NCBI RefSeq assembly: GCF_002836355.1
Contig: NZ_PJCA01000034.1
Span: forward strand, 1-64,000
DNA: 64,000 nt
From: Moritella sp. Urea-trap-13
GTDB lineage: Bacteria > Pseudomonadota > Gammaproteobacteria > Enterobacterales > Moritellaceae
Reading direction: 5' to 3'
Each line of letters opens with the position of its first letter. The first letter of the stretch is position 1. The position numbers were made by a program, and so were the translations under genes. Shown here one piece after another: positions 49,629 to 58,555 of this stretch. The notes beneath the pieces are model-generated. The model ran no database searches. It saw nothing but the letters and a program-made list of their open reading frames with translations, and was not told the origin of the DNA.

Positions 49629-49925
49629 ATGGGAAGTTTGTTAGTCATCGTGGTTGGCTTTATCGGCGTGGTGCTCTTTTTACACCTGCGTAAACAAGCT
49701 GAATTAGCCAATGCGCTAATCAAGCAGTATTGCCAACAGCAACAATTACAATGGCTATCAACAGCCCAGGCGGGGATCTCTTGGTATCCTCATAAAGGCA
49801 GTTTATTTCGTTATAAGTTTAATTTCGAGTTTAGCAGTAACGGCGAAAATGCTTATCAAGCTTGCCTCGTGATGGCGGGACCGAGGGTGTTAGAGTTTGT
49901 CGTGCCGCCTTATGCGATAGATTGA
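49629..49925 (+). CDS. DUF3301 family membrane-anchored protein
   Basis: 98 residues: one N-terminal membrane helix (LLVIVVGFIGVVLFLHL) and a cytoplasmic or periplasmic beta-rich domain ending RYKFNFEFSSNGENAYQACLVMAG (key: YKFNFEFSSNGE). This pattern matches DUF3301, an uncharacterised family that commonly sits beside DUF3549. GGAG precedes the ATG. The 105-base spacer before it carries imperfect repeats. Confidence 0.75.
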   Translation: MGSLLVIVVGFIGVVLFLHLRKQAELANALIKQYCQQQQLQWLSTAQAGISWYPHKGSLFRYKFNFEFSSNGENAYQACLVMAGPRVLEFVVPPYAID

Positions 49926-49988
49926 CCGTGATAAACTAACGTTGTTGCTCATCACTGGCTATACTGAAAAAAACAGTGGAGCCAGATG

Positions 49989-50237
49989 ATGTTTTTAGCC
50001 ACCCAAACCTTAGCGATGTTATTCGCGCAGCTCGGATTAGAAAATGATGAATTGAGCGTAAAACGTTTTATCCATCAGCATAAAATCCAAACTGGGGTAT
50101 TATTATTCGAAGCACCATTTTGGAACGCTTCCCAAGCGATGTTTCTGCAAGAAGCCATTTATGAAGATGCCGACTGGGCAGAAGTCATTGACCAGCTTGA
50201 TACCATGCTGCGAACCGAAACAATGCACATCACATAA
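49989..50237 (+). CDS. DUF2789 family protein
   Basis: 82-residue acidic protein with no membrane segment, matching DUF2789 (pattern 'L..LF.QLGL', then 'FW...Q..FL.EA...DA.WA.V.D.L'). Function unknown. GGAG at 49978-49981 fits ATG 49989 better than the adjacent ATG 49986. Confidence 0.72.
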   Translation: MFLATQTLAMLFAQLGLENDELSVKRFIHQHKIQTGVLLFEAPFWNASQAMFLQEAIYEDADWAEVIDQLDTMLRTETMHIT

Positions 50238-50262
50238 CCAGAGATACTAAGGAAGGAAGTAC

Positions 50263-50595
50263 ATGAGCCTACAACATATTGTCGATGCCGCGAATCAACT
50301 GGCTCGCGAAGGCAAGAAGCCCTCTGTTGCACTGATTAAATCACGGATAACCCAACCTACTAATTTACGTGAGATTATTGAAACGCTAAGAAAATGGACC
50401 TTCGATCCGAATGCCAAAGCCCCTACGACGGATACACCAGAAATCACGACAGCCGCAGCAATAACCGACCCGATGACAGCGCTTATTGCCAAAGAAATAG
50501 CGGCGGTACGAGAAGAAATCGCGCCATTACGCCAAGAAGTAAGTGAGCTAAAAGCTGAAATAGCGGTGTTAAAAAAAGCATTGTCAACACAATAA
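50263..50595 (+). CDS. hypothetical protein, N-terminal HTH-like segment plus C-terminal coiled coil
   Basis: 110 residues. The first 45 (AANQLAREGKKPSVALIKSR, then NLREIIETLRKW) look like a small winged-helix domain of the KfrA N-terminal kind. A Pro/Thr-rich linker leads into a heptad-patterned helix (REEIAPLRQEVSELKAEIAVLKK) suited to dimerisation. DNA binding is an inference from this look alone. AAGGAAG precedes the ATG, 25 bases after the DUF2789 gene; likely the same operon. Confidence 0.65.
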   Translation: MSLQHIVDAANQLAREGKKPSVALIKSRITQPTNLREIIETLRKWTFDPNAKAPTTDTPEITTAAAITDPMTALIAKEIAAVREEIAPLRQEVSELKAEIAVLKKALSTQ

Positions 50596-50614
50596 CTGTC
50601 ACAGAGAGAATACC

Positions 50615-51379
50615 TTGTTTACTGCAGAACTGACTTTTGAATGTTATCAAGACACCACCATCGATGCTGTTGATGGCGCCATTACCCAACTTATTGATGC
50701 TTTACGCTACAACGGTCAAATATTAGGTCGTGAATTTCCAACCAGCATCGATGACGGGGTATTTATTACCCGTGTTGTTTGTCCTGAAGAGGAAAGTCTC
50801 CACCCAAATCATCATTCCAGTATTGTTGAAAAACGCTTACAAGCCCTGAGTAAAGCGGGCTTACTTGCCCCTAAAATCAGGCTGACAGGCATGGATTTAC
50901 ATTCAGATAATACCGACCCTTGCCAGCAACCTGAATGGCAAGTCTTGTATACCCATTACCTTAGTACCTGCTCACCTTTACGTTGTGGCGAACATCTTGC
51001 CCCTATCCCACTGTATAAATTACCGACCCCAGCGATAGGCGATCACCAAGATTTATTACGCTGGCAAGTAGACTGGAGTTCAACCGATGAATTACAGATG
51101 CACGGCACCACATTAAAGCAAGCCTGCAGCGAAGTATTGACGGATATCAGTAGTCCGTTAAACCATACTGGCTGGCAATTAGCTAAAGATATTGAGCAGC
51201 AAAGTAAGGTACCAACTTATTATTATCTTTATCATTTAGCCGATACCACAGAACCGTCAGCAAAAACAGCGCGTCCTTGTCCAAGTTGTGGTGGGACATG
51301 GCAATTGGAAAGCCCATTACACGGTATCTTTGATTTTAAATGTGAGCCTTGCCGCTTAGTATCTAATTTACCTTGGTAG
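50615..51379 (+). CDS. DUF2310 family zinc-ribbon protein
   Basis: 254 residues. The N-terminal two thirds has no recognisable motif beyond the DUF2310 pattern (FECYQDTTIDAV; LPTPAIGDHQDLLRWQ). The C terminus is a four-cysteine zinc ribbon, CPSCGGTW...FKCEPCRLVSNLPW. The family has been described as possibly nucleic-acid binding. The start is TTG with AGAGAG upstream; no in-frame ATG occurs before residue 90, and TTG 50615 keeps the conserved N terminus. It lies 19 bases after the coiled-coil gene. Confidence 0.75.
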   Translation: MFTAELTFECYQDTTIDAVDGAITQLIDALRYNGQILGREFPTSIDDGVFITRVVCPEEESLHPNHHSSIVEKRLQALSKAGLLAPKIRLTGMDLHSDNTDPCQQPEWQVLYTHYLSTCSPLRCGEHLAPIPLYKLPTPAIGDHQDLLRWQVDWSSTDELQMHGTTLKQACSEVLTDISSPLNHTGWQLAKDIEQQSKVPTYYYLYHLADTTEPSAKTARPCPSCGGTWQLESPLHGIFDFKCEPCRLVSNLPW

Positions 51380-51407
51380 TTTGTTAACCATAAAAATGAA
51401 ACAAAAA

Positions 51408-51441
51408 AACAGCGCAAGTGAATACTGGCGCTGTTTTTTAT
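51408..51441. terminator. bidirectional terminator between the DUF2310 gene and syd
   Basis: AACAGCGC (51408-51415) pairs with GCGCTGTT (51428-51435), extended by AGT/ACT inside, with six T following on + and a T-run on -. It sits between two convergent genes. Confidence 0.85.
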
Positions 51442-51472
51442 TATTAAATAGCGGTGGTAATGTTAGTCACTA

Positions 51473-52042
51473 TTAAAGCGCTGGTAGCACCGGCGTTAAT
51501 TGCTCAATAAAGGTCGCAAGATCTGGGGCTAATACTTCAGCAATGCCCTTACCGAGTACTTCACGTACCACTTCACCACTGACATTATCAAGCGCAATAA
51601 TCTGCATATCATCGGCGCAGCTGGCAATGAATAACGTCGGTGGTTGTTTGAGTGTTTTTTTCATCATCAAATGGGCAATCATATTTTCTTGCAAGCGTTT
51701 AAAATCATCCTCGCTCCATACCTGAACTAACTCAATGATCTCATCATTAAAACTAGCAGGCATATGATCACTAAAGTAAGCACCAAAGAAAGCGGTTATT
51801 TGTGGGTCAAGCTCAATACTTAATGCCGCTTCAATATTACTAAATGAGCTGAGCTCATTTAGTCTTACTGGCAACCAAGCTTTATGGCCTGCGAGCAGTT
51901 GCGGATGATTTAGATCCACGATAAAACACGGCGAGTCCCATTCCGGATCAAAGTCTTTCTGTGGTAAGTAATCTTGTGTTTGCCAAACGTGTTCACAGCG
52001 CGCATAAAAAGCAATCAACGCATCGGTTACAGCTGCAGTCAT
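51473..52042 (-). CDS. syd: SecY-interacting protein Syd
   Basis: Peripheral inner-membrane protein that binds SecY and is thought to monitor SecYEG quality. The conserved VWSEDDFKRLQENMIAHLMMKKTLKQPPTLFIA block (key: WSEDDFKRLQENMIAHL and PPTLFIA) is diagnostic. 189 residues from ATG 52042, which has GGGGAA six bases upstream; the frame extends to 52054. Neighbours queF and truC/yqcC are also near syd in E. coli and Vibrio. Confidence 0.94.
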   Translation of the reverse strand: MTAAVTDALIAFYARCEHVWQTQDYLPQKDFDPEWDSPCFIVDLNHPQLLAGHKAWLPVRLNELSSFSNIEAALSIELDPQITAFFGAYFSDHMPASFNDEIIELVQVWSEDDFKRLQENMIAHLMMKKTLKQPPTLFIASCADDMQIIALDNVSGEVVREVLGKGIAEVLAPDLATFIEQLTPVLPAL

Positions 52043-52163
52043 TATATTCCCCATAAAAATGATTAAATCGGCTATAGCATATCACTACGCTGTAAAATTT
52101 ATTACAATCTCGCCACTGATAAGTAAATTATCTACCTTATGCGCTAACCGATGAGAATAAATC

Positions 52164-53018
52164 ATGACCACGACAAACCGTTACCAAGATTCAACTGCAC
52201 TGGATAAATTAAACCTCGGACAGAAAACGGAATATATCTCGCAATATCAACCTAGCTTGTTACAACCAGTACCAAGACAATTGAACCGTGATGATCTGGC
52301 ACTCTCTGCACAACTGCCATTCACTGGTTGTGATTTATGGAACTTATATGAACTGTCTTGGTTAAACAGCAAAGGTAAGCCGATTGTGGCAGTAGCAGAA
52401 GTAAAAGTCTGCGCGACGTCTGTAAATTTAATAGAATCAAAATCATTCAAACTGTACTTAAACAGCTTTAATCAAACCCACTTTAGCTCGACTCAAGAAG
52501 TAACGGAAACACTACAGCGCGACTTAGCCGTCTGTGCACAAGGTCCCGTTGCAGTGGTAATGTTTGATGACTTAGATAAAGCACCAAGCCAAATTACCAA
52601 GATCACCGGCACTTGCATCGATCATCTTGATATAGATATCGAAGATTATGAATTTAATGCTGAGTTATTAAAATCTGCCGCAGATAATACTGACACTGTT
52701 GATGAGGTTGTTTACAGTCACTTATTAAAATCAAATTGTCTGGTAACCAATCAACCAGATTGGGGCAGCGTTTATATTGCCTACCAAGGTAACAAGATCG
52801 ACCAAGAAGCATTATTACGCTATTTAATCTCATTCCGCCAACATAATGAATTTCATGAGCAATGCGTTGAGCGTATTTTCACCGATATTATGCACTTCTG
52901 TAAACCAGAGCAATTGACTGTTTATGCACGCTATACCCGTAGAGGTGGTTTGGACATCAACCCATTCAGAACCAATTGTGATGCTAAAATAGATAATATT
53001 CGCTTAATCCGCCAATAA
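52164..53018 (+). CDS. queF: NADPH-dependent 7-cyano-7-deazaguanine reductase QueF
   Basis: Reduces preQ0 to preQ1 in queuosine tRNA modification. This is the long, two-domain type (284 residues; E. coli 282). The N-terminal half holds the QueF signature [11 protein letters not shown]; the C-terminal half holds the catalytic Cys192 in [12 protein letters not shown] with Asp199. GAGAATAAATC precedes the ATG. I see no preQ1 riboswitch in the 120 bases upstream. Confidence 0.96.
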   Translation: MTTTNRYQDSTALDKLNLGQKTEYISQYQPSLLQPVPRQLNRDDLALSAQLPFTGCDLWNLYELSWLNSKGKPIVAVAEVKVCATSVNLIESKSFKLYLNSFNQTHFSSTQEVTETLQRDLAVCAQGPVAVVMFDDLDKAPSQITKITGTCIDHLDIDIEDYEFNAELLKSAADNTDTVDEVVYSHLLKSNCLVTNQPDWGSVYIAYQGNKIDQEALLRYLISFRQHNEFHEQCVERIFTDIMHFCKPEQLTVYARYTRRGGLDINPFRTNCDAKIDNIRLIRQ

Positions 53019-53217
53019 CCTCATAGGGCTGGGTATTGTTTTAAATATCCAGTCATTAACAAAAGCCGCAAAATAGTTTAGTATTTACCCGTTGCAAGCA
53101 ATTAGGGGTACAAATGCCCCTTTTGATAACATAGCAACAACGACCTCATACAAAAAGAGGCCTACATTAGCAAAGGAAAGCTAATATTAAATAAGGACAT
53201 GTAATCATAAGAATGTG
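53019..53217 (+). other. spacer with several small hairpins between queF and the TPR gene
   Basis: It holds CTGGGTATT/AATATCCAG (about 53032-53056, one G-U pair), a short GGGG/CCCC hairpin followed by TTTT (about 53104-53124, a possible queF terminator), CCTC/GAGG, and ATTAGC/GCTAAT (53166-53185) with AAAGGAAA in its loop. None matches a riboswitch class I know, including the c-di-GMP ones. Confidence 0.4.
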
Positions 53218-55467
53218 ATGGCTGCCTTTCTAGTCGATATTAAACACATGATCTTACGTTTTTTTTATGCGCTTGCATTTCTTCTATTTAGCACTACTGC
53301 AGCAGCCAGTCTATTTGACCAGCTGATATTGCCCAATGAGCTAAAGCGCAGCCAAGTTGTACAATACAGTCAACCATATCAATGCATTCAAATTATTGAT
53401 GAATATTTGCAAATACACCAAAAAAACGTGATAAATTCAGTTTCACGTGTCAGTCACATCAGAGAAAAATCAGTTACGTCTTCCGATCTCGTGTTGATAA
53501 AACAACAAAAAGCCTTGTGTTATTTCTACGCCAACAATATCGATCAAGCCGTTGTTACCTTAGATAAAATGCTCGCGACAAAAGCACATGATGTACCGTT
53601 ACATTTGCGCCAACAAAGTTTATTAATCAAAAGTCATATTCTGGCACAGTCAACGACCTTAGCTAACTTTCAGCAGGCACAAGAAACCATTGAGCAAGTA
53701 CTCAACAGTATTGCTAACAATACCTATAATCCGACAGCCAATGGCTATTTTGCCCTCAAAATTATCGCCGGTGAGATAGCACTTAAGTTAAACAACTATG
53801 ACGAATCAATGTCGCTGTTTCGCGAGGCTAATACGTTTGCAGCTCAAACCCCGTTAACCAATAATGCGGCTTGGGCTGCTTATGCTATTGGTTATAATTA
53901 TCAGCAACAAAACAAATTAACCTTGGCGATTAATTTTTACAACAAAGCCCAACAAAAGCTGCTTGATAATAACGATACGCTCAATGGCCTACTAACTAAA
54001 AAAATGAGTCAGGCGTATATCGCCCAAGATAATTTTAAATTGGCCATCAGCTTTGCTAATCAATCCGCACAATACTATCAAAACTTAGGCAACAAACTGC
54101 AACTGTCTGATTCTTTGTTAGCCCTTGCTAGCATGCACCGTAAAATTAAAGAATATAACTTATCGTTAGTTTATTATTTTAATGCTTTAGATTTATTAAA
54201 AGCCTTTGATGCAAAAAACAGATTAAATGCGGTTTATTTTGAAGTGGGAAAAACCTATTTACAGATGGGTAACTATAGCTTAGCCGAGCAATACCTAACC
54301 AATGCCGAGCAATTATTTTATAATAATGGCCAAAGCGAACTACTGCTGGAAGCGCTGGTGCACTTAGCCAACCTCTCGATACAACAACAACGTTACGATA
54401 CCGCGCTAATTCGCTTGAACAAAGCACTGTCGATCGCAGGCAAACTCAATAACAGTAAACACTTTGAAACTGTCTACCTCTACCTCGCCACCGCTTACGA
54501 AGAAACAGATCAATACTCAAAAGCACTGGATAGCTATAAACAGTTCGTGCGTTACAACAAATTGTCTAATTTTGATGCTAAGAAGACATTACCAGTCTCT
54601 AATCAGCACAAAGAAAATAATGAAATAAAATCACAAAAAATAGACCAGTTACAAGCCCAAGTGATCAAGCTTAAGCAAGCAAAGGATAACTTGATCATTA
54701 ACGTCGTATTACTTGCTTCAATTATGCTGGTTATTCTATATCTGTATTACGTCAATAATCAAAAAATGAAATTACAACAACAAGATGTCGAACAGCTAGA
54801 AAATAGCTATAACGTCCATCCAAATACCGGTTTGAATAACATCAATAGCCTGAAAAAATATATCCCAACACCACTCCAAGAAGCGCGATTTTACTCTGAC
54901 TGGGAATATACCGACAAACAAAATAGTGTCCACAGCTGTGCCATTATCAGCCTTGATTTTCTGCAACCTTTACGTCAGAAATACAGCCTTTCATTAGTAA
55001 ATAACATCGAAGCCGAATTAGGTGCTTATTTGCTAAAACAACTACATGATTCAGAACGTTTATTCCAACTAAACGACTCTCAGCTATTACTGGTGAGAAA
55101 AGTGAACAAAAATTATGATCCCGCCATCATTGCGAACTATATTTTAGACTGGTTCGAACAGTTTGATTGCCAACTTAATTTTAACAAGGATATTTCAATA
55201 GGCATGGTTTCCCACCCGTTCTTATTTAAATACCCAACCGCAATAGACAGCAAAAAATTGTTAAACATTGCGACCTTAGCCTTATCTGGCGCCACACAAT
55301 TAAGTCGTAAACATAAGCAAAACAGTTGGGTTAAATTAAGTGCCTTGACCTATACGCAACCGGCATTTTTCCATGGCGACATTTGGAATCGTTCAAAACA
55401 GGCTATTGAAAAAGGCTTAGTAAAAGTAACCTCATCAACAGACAAAAATGATATTAATTGGTTGTAA
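53218..55467 (+). CDS. periplasmic TPR protein with transmembrane helix and degenerate GGDEF domain
   Basis: About 749 residues. N-terminal signal or membrane segment (LRFFYALAFLLFSTTAAA), then a long periplasmic stretch of tetratricopeptide repeats (about residues 100-460; AINFYNKAQQKLL, LVYYFNALDLL, YLATAYEETDQYSKALDSY). A second membrane helix at about 490-512 precedes a cytoplasmic domain with the outline of a GGDEF fold, but the signature position reads LNDSQ near residue 618, so it should not make c-di-GMP. It could be a sensor partner for the cyclase encoded 90 bases downstream (inference). ATG 53218 follows a GTG at 53215; ATG 53248 is an alternative start. Confidence 0.75.
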   Translation: MAAFLVDIKHMILRFFYALAFLLFSTTAAASLFDQLILPNELKRSQVVQYSQPYQCIQIIDEYLQIHQKNVINSVSRVSHIREKSVTSSDLVLIKQQKALCYFYANNIDQAVVTLDKMLATKAHDVPLHLRQQSLLIKSHILAQSTTLANFQQAQETIEQVLNSIANNTYNPTANGYFALKIIAGEIALKLNNYDESMSLFREANTFAAQTPLTNNAAWAAYAIGYNYQQQNKLTLAINFYNKAQQKLLDNNDTLNGLLTKKMSQAYIAQDNFKLAISFANQSAQYYQNLGNKLQLSDSLLALASMHRKIKEYNLSLVYYFNALDLLKAFDAKNRLNAVYFEVGKTYLQMGNYSLAEQYLTNAEQLFYNNGQSELLLEALVHLANLSIQQQRYDTALIRLNKALSIAGKLNNSKHFETVYLYLATAYEETDQYSKALDSYKQFVRYNKLSNFDAKKTLPVSNQHKENNEIKSQKIDQLQAQVIKLKQAKDNLIINVVLLASIMLVILYLYYVNNQKMKLQQQDVEQLENSYNVHPNTGLNNINSLKKYIPTPLQEARFYSDWEYTDKQNSVHSCAIISLDFLQPLRQKYSLSLVNNIEAELGAYLLKQLHDSERLFQLNDSQLLLVRKVNKNYDPAIIANYILDWFEQFDCQLNFNKDISIGMVSHPFLFKYPTAIDSKKLLNIATLALSGATQLSRKHKQNSWVKLSALTYTQPAFFHGDIWNRSKQAIEKGLVKVTSSTDKNDINWL

Positions 55468-55557
55468 GCTTACATTTTAAGCCCAAACTATTTTATAGAT
55501 GTATATATAATGGTAAGCTAATCTTCATCTTTGATTTAACCAATGTGAAAAGTATTC

Positions 55558-57078
55558 ATGCAGACATCACAAGATACGCCTTCAGCTACACCCCAAAGTG
55601 AATCCGACGGGTACAGTAAAATAAACACAGCTATGTTGTTAGCCTTTATCAATCGTTTACTGGGTGCCACACGCGGTATCGACAATGAACTAAACAGTGC
55701 CGTGAGTAAGCTGAAAGCAACTCTTGAACGCAGTACTTCTGATGATGAACTGAACATTCAAATCAAACAGGTTGAGCGTCAGATAATGCTACAACCGAAT
55801 GTCTTATCTGACACCTTGAAAATTGGTGATAGTGCGACAATTCAAGCCGCCAAGTCATTAGCTCATTTATTGCAAGACGATCCAAAACTGTCCAGCGAAC
55901 TGCAACTGGTATTGGCAGAACCAAAAGTGACGGCCGTTGCCGCATTGCAGAATAAAGTACAATCTTTATTCTGCATCTACCACAGTGCTATCAAGAACGC
56001 ACAGTCATCTAACGGTAATAATGATAATTTTTCTGCTACTACGCATAAGAAAATATGTGATGATTTACAACGGCTAATCAATGAATTGGATTTTGCCGGT
56101 GGCTTTGGCTCTAACCTGAAGAAGATCCGCCAACGTTTATTACAAGGTGTTGAAGGTCACGAACTCGTTGATATTTGCCTGCAGATCATCAACAACGTTA
56201 TTGAAGGGGCACGTGAAGAGCGCTTAGCCTCAAAAACCTTCCTACATGCGATAGTGGAAGAGCTCAATAACATCGCCTACAAGTTTGATAACTCATTAGT
56301 TGATAGTAATAACATCAGCAAAAAACAAATAAGCTTGTTAGCCAACCTGAAAGAACGCATTGATATTTTAGATTTAGATATCACCACCAGTGATAACTTA
56401 GCTGAAACTAAATTACACGTGCAGCAGGGACTTGAGATCATCTCCAGCAGTATTCAGCAACAAGAACAATTACTGCAAGAAAAAATCCTGCTTGAATTAC
56501 AAATAAAAGCCGTGCAAGCCCAGCTTGAAGAACTAAAAAAAGAAACCTTACTGCATACCCAACGTTTAGAAGCGCAGCAGCATAAACTCTACCTCGACTC
56601 GCTCACACAAGTATACAATCGCACAGCATTAGACGAACGCTTTAAACTCGAATTTAAGCGTTGGCAACGTTATCAAACCAATACCACCGTCGCCATGATC
56701 GATATTGATCACTTTAAAAAGATTAATGATACCTTTGGTCATATTGCCGGTGATAAAGCCCTTAAGATAGTCGCTCGCGCACTGCAGAAATCAATCAAAA
56801 GCAAAGACTTCATCGCACGTTTTGGTGGCGAAGAATTTGTGATATTACTGGCCGATTTAGAACCAGATGAAATACAGGCTATTTTAGACCAGCTACGTAA
56901 TACCATTAAAAATATACCCTTTAGATTTAAAGGCGAGCAAGTCTCAATCTCCATTTCTATTGGTGCAACGCAATTTTCAGCAGATGATAACGATGCGCTA
57001 GAACCTTTCGAGCGCGCGGATAAAGCATTATACGAAGCAAAAAGCTCAGGACGAGATAAAGTCATCATTAGGATCTAA
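55558..57078 (+). CDS. diguanylate cyclase, cytoplasmic, GGEEF type
   Basis: 506 residues without membrane segments. An N-terminal helical region of about 300 residues has no recognised domain; a coiled coil (QEQLLQEKILLELQ..AQLEEL, about 300-345) leads to a complete GGDEF domain from about residue 345. The active-site loop RFGGEEF is at about 421-427, and DIDHFKKINDTFGH is intact, so it should convert two GTP to c-di-GMP. The inhibitory-site position normally RxxD reads KSKD, so product feedback may be weak. The next gene, ppnN, starts 97 bases later. Confidence 0.9.
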   Translation: MQTSQDTPSATPQSESDGYSKINTAMLLAFINRLLGATRGIDNELNSAVSKLKATLERSTSDDELNIQIKQVERQIMLQPNVLSDTLKIGDSATIQAAKSLAHLLQDDPKLSSELQLVLAEPKVTAVAALQNKVQSLFCIYHSAIKNAQSSNGNNDNFSATTHKKICDDLQRLINELDFAGGFGSNLKKIRQRLLQGVEGHELVDICLQIINNVIEGAREERLASKTFLHAIVEELNNIAYKFDNSLVDSNNISKKQISLLANLKERIDILDLDITTSDNLAETKLHVQQGLEIISSSIQQQEQLLQEKILLELQIKAVQAQLEELKKETLLHTQRLEAQQHKLYLDSLTQVYNRTALDERFKLEFKRWQRYQTNTTVAMIDIDHFKKINDTFGHIAGDKALKIVARALQKSIKSKDFIARFGGEEFVILLADLEPDEIQAILDQLRNTIKNIPFRFKGEQVSISISIGATQFSADDNDALEPFERADKALYEAKSSGRDKVIIRI

Positions 57079-57084
57079 ACTTAA

Positions 57085-57159
57085 TGAGACCTGCGGCGAT
57101 AAGTATGACCATAATCACTCTCTAACCAGCGACTATACCTGCTTATCGTCAACGTCTCA
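57085..57159 (+). promoter_or_regulatory. structured leader ahead of ppnN
   Basis: Two nested complementary pairs: TGAGAC (57085-57090) with GTCTCA (57154-57159), and CGATAAG (57097-57103) with CTTATCG (57142-57148). Together they close the whole spacer into one long arm that ends five bases before the ppnN GGAG site. No T-run follows. Function unknown. Confidence 0.4.
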
Positions 57160-57175
57160 GACAGGAGTCTAGCTT

Positions 57176-58537
57176 ATGATAACCCATATCAAACCCGTTG
57201 GTAGTATGGACCTACTATCGCAACTTGAAGTCGACCGATTACAACAAAAAGCCACCAGCGATTTATACTTATTATTCCGCAATTGTTCGCTAGCGGTATT
57301 AAATTCCGGTTCGCGTACTGATTCAAGTAGTGAAATTTTAAAAGCCTTCAGCAATTTTGATATCAATGTTGTGCAACAAGAACGCGGCGTCAAACTCGAA
57401 CTGCATAACGCCCCAGAGCAAGCCTTTGTCGATGGCGAGATCATTCGTGGTATTCAAGAACATCTGTTTTCAGTGTTACGTGATATTCTCTATGTCGATA
57501 GCTACATTGAAAAAGTCCCGGTACCGAAAAAAGACTTATCCTCATTTTTAACCAACCAAGTATTTTCCATTTTACGTAACGCTCGGGTGATCAGATCTGA
57601 TTCCGATCCCAATATGGTTGTTTGCTGGGGTGGCCACTCCATTCGTTCACCGGAATATGAATATGCCAAAGCGGTGGGCCATGAACTGGGCTTGCGTGAG
57701 ATGAATATATGTACCGGCTGTGGACCAGGTGCAATGGAAGGGCCAATGAAAGGCGCGACCGTGGGCCATGCCAAACAACGGGTAAAACAACGTCGTTATC
57801 TGGGTTTAACAGAGCCGAGCATCATTGCCGCAGAACCGCCAAACCCAATCGTCAATGAATTAGTGATCTTACCGGATATCGAAAAACGCTTAGAAGCCTT
57901 CGTGCGCCTTTCGCACGGTATCATCATTTTCCCTGGTGGCGCAGGGACAGCGGAAGAGCTGTTATATTTACTGGGTATCATGATGCATCCCGAGAATAAA
58001 CGCCAACCTCTGCCTATCGTGTTAACTGGACCGAAAGAAAGCGAAGAATACTTTACCACCATTGATGATTTTATCGGCGCAACACTGGGCTTTGAAGCAC
58101 AGAAATATTATCAAATCATTATTGATGATGTATCAAGTGCCGCACAGATCATGAAAAAAGCCATGCAAAAAACCTACGAGTACCGCCGCGCCATTGGCGA
58201 TGCTTATTCCTATAATTGGAGTCTTAAAATTGAACTCGATTTTCAGATGCCCTTTATCCCCAATCATCAACATATGGCGGCGTTAAACCTTAGCCTTGAA
58301 CAAGCGCCTGAAGTACTGGCAATGAACTTGCGTAAAGCCTTTTCAGGCATTGTCGCCGGTAACGTTAAAGACTCAGGGATCAAGGCAATTGAAAAAAATG
58401 GCCCATTTAAGCTACAAGGTGATCCCAAATTGATGCAATTAATGGACAATTTATTAAAAAGTTTCATAAAACAGAACAGAATGAAACTTCCGGGTAGTAA
58501 GTATGAGCCTTGTTATGAAATAATTAAACCTAGCTAA
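57176..58537 (+). CDS. ppnN: nucleotide 5'-monophosphate nucleosidase PpnN (YgdH)
   Basis: Cleaves purine and pyrimidine monophosphates into base and ribose 5-phosphate; in E. coli it is stimulated by ppGpp and affects persistence. A LOG-like Rossmann core with [16 protein letters not shown] and [15 protein letters not shown] sits between PpnN-specific N- and C-terminal regions ([20 protein letters not shown] start; key [12 protein letters not shown]). 453 residues against 454 in E. coli. GGAG lies eight bases before the ATG. xni follows 18 bases later. Confidence 0.96.
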   Translation: MITHIKPVGSMDLLSQLEVDRLQQKATSDLYLLFRNCSLAVLNSGSRTDSSSEILKAFSNFDINVVQQERGVKLELHNAPEQAFVDGEIIRGIQEHLFSVLRDILYVDSYIEKVPVPKKDLSSFLTNQVFSILRNARVIRSDSDPNMVVCWGGHSIRSPEYEYAKAVGHELGLREMNICTGCGPGAMEGPMKGATVGHAKQRVKQRRYLGLTEPSIIAAEPPNPIVNELVILPDIEKRLEAFVRLSHGIIIFPGGAGTAEELLYLLGIMMHPENKRQPLPIVLTGPKESEEYFTTIDDFIGATLGFEAQKYYQIIIDDVSSAAQIMKKAMQKTYEYRRAIGDAYSYNWSLKIELDFQMPFIPNHQHMAALNLSLEQAPEVLAMNLRKAFSGIVAGNVKDSGIKAIEKNGPFKLQGDPKLMQLMDNLLKSFIKQNRMKLPGSKYEPCYEIIKPS

Positions 58538-58555
58538 CTTTGATGAAACCCGGAT

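Noticed and set aside
52055-52163. preQ1 riboswitch upstream of queF
   Set aside because: No preQ1-type pseudoknot elements seen in the 109 bases; gammaproteobacterial queF usually lacks one.
53193-53204. AAGGAC-ATG-TAA start-stop unit ahead of the TPR gene
   Set aside because: The purine run is only one or two bases from the ATG, too close for initiation; probably chance.
53019-53217. c-di-GMP riboswitch ahead of the TPR/GGDEF gene
   Set aside because: Small hairpins are present but the conserved GEMM tetraloop-receptor and core sequences are not.
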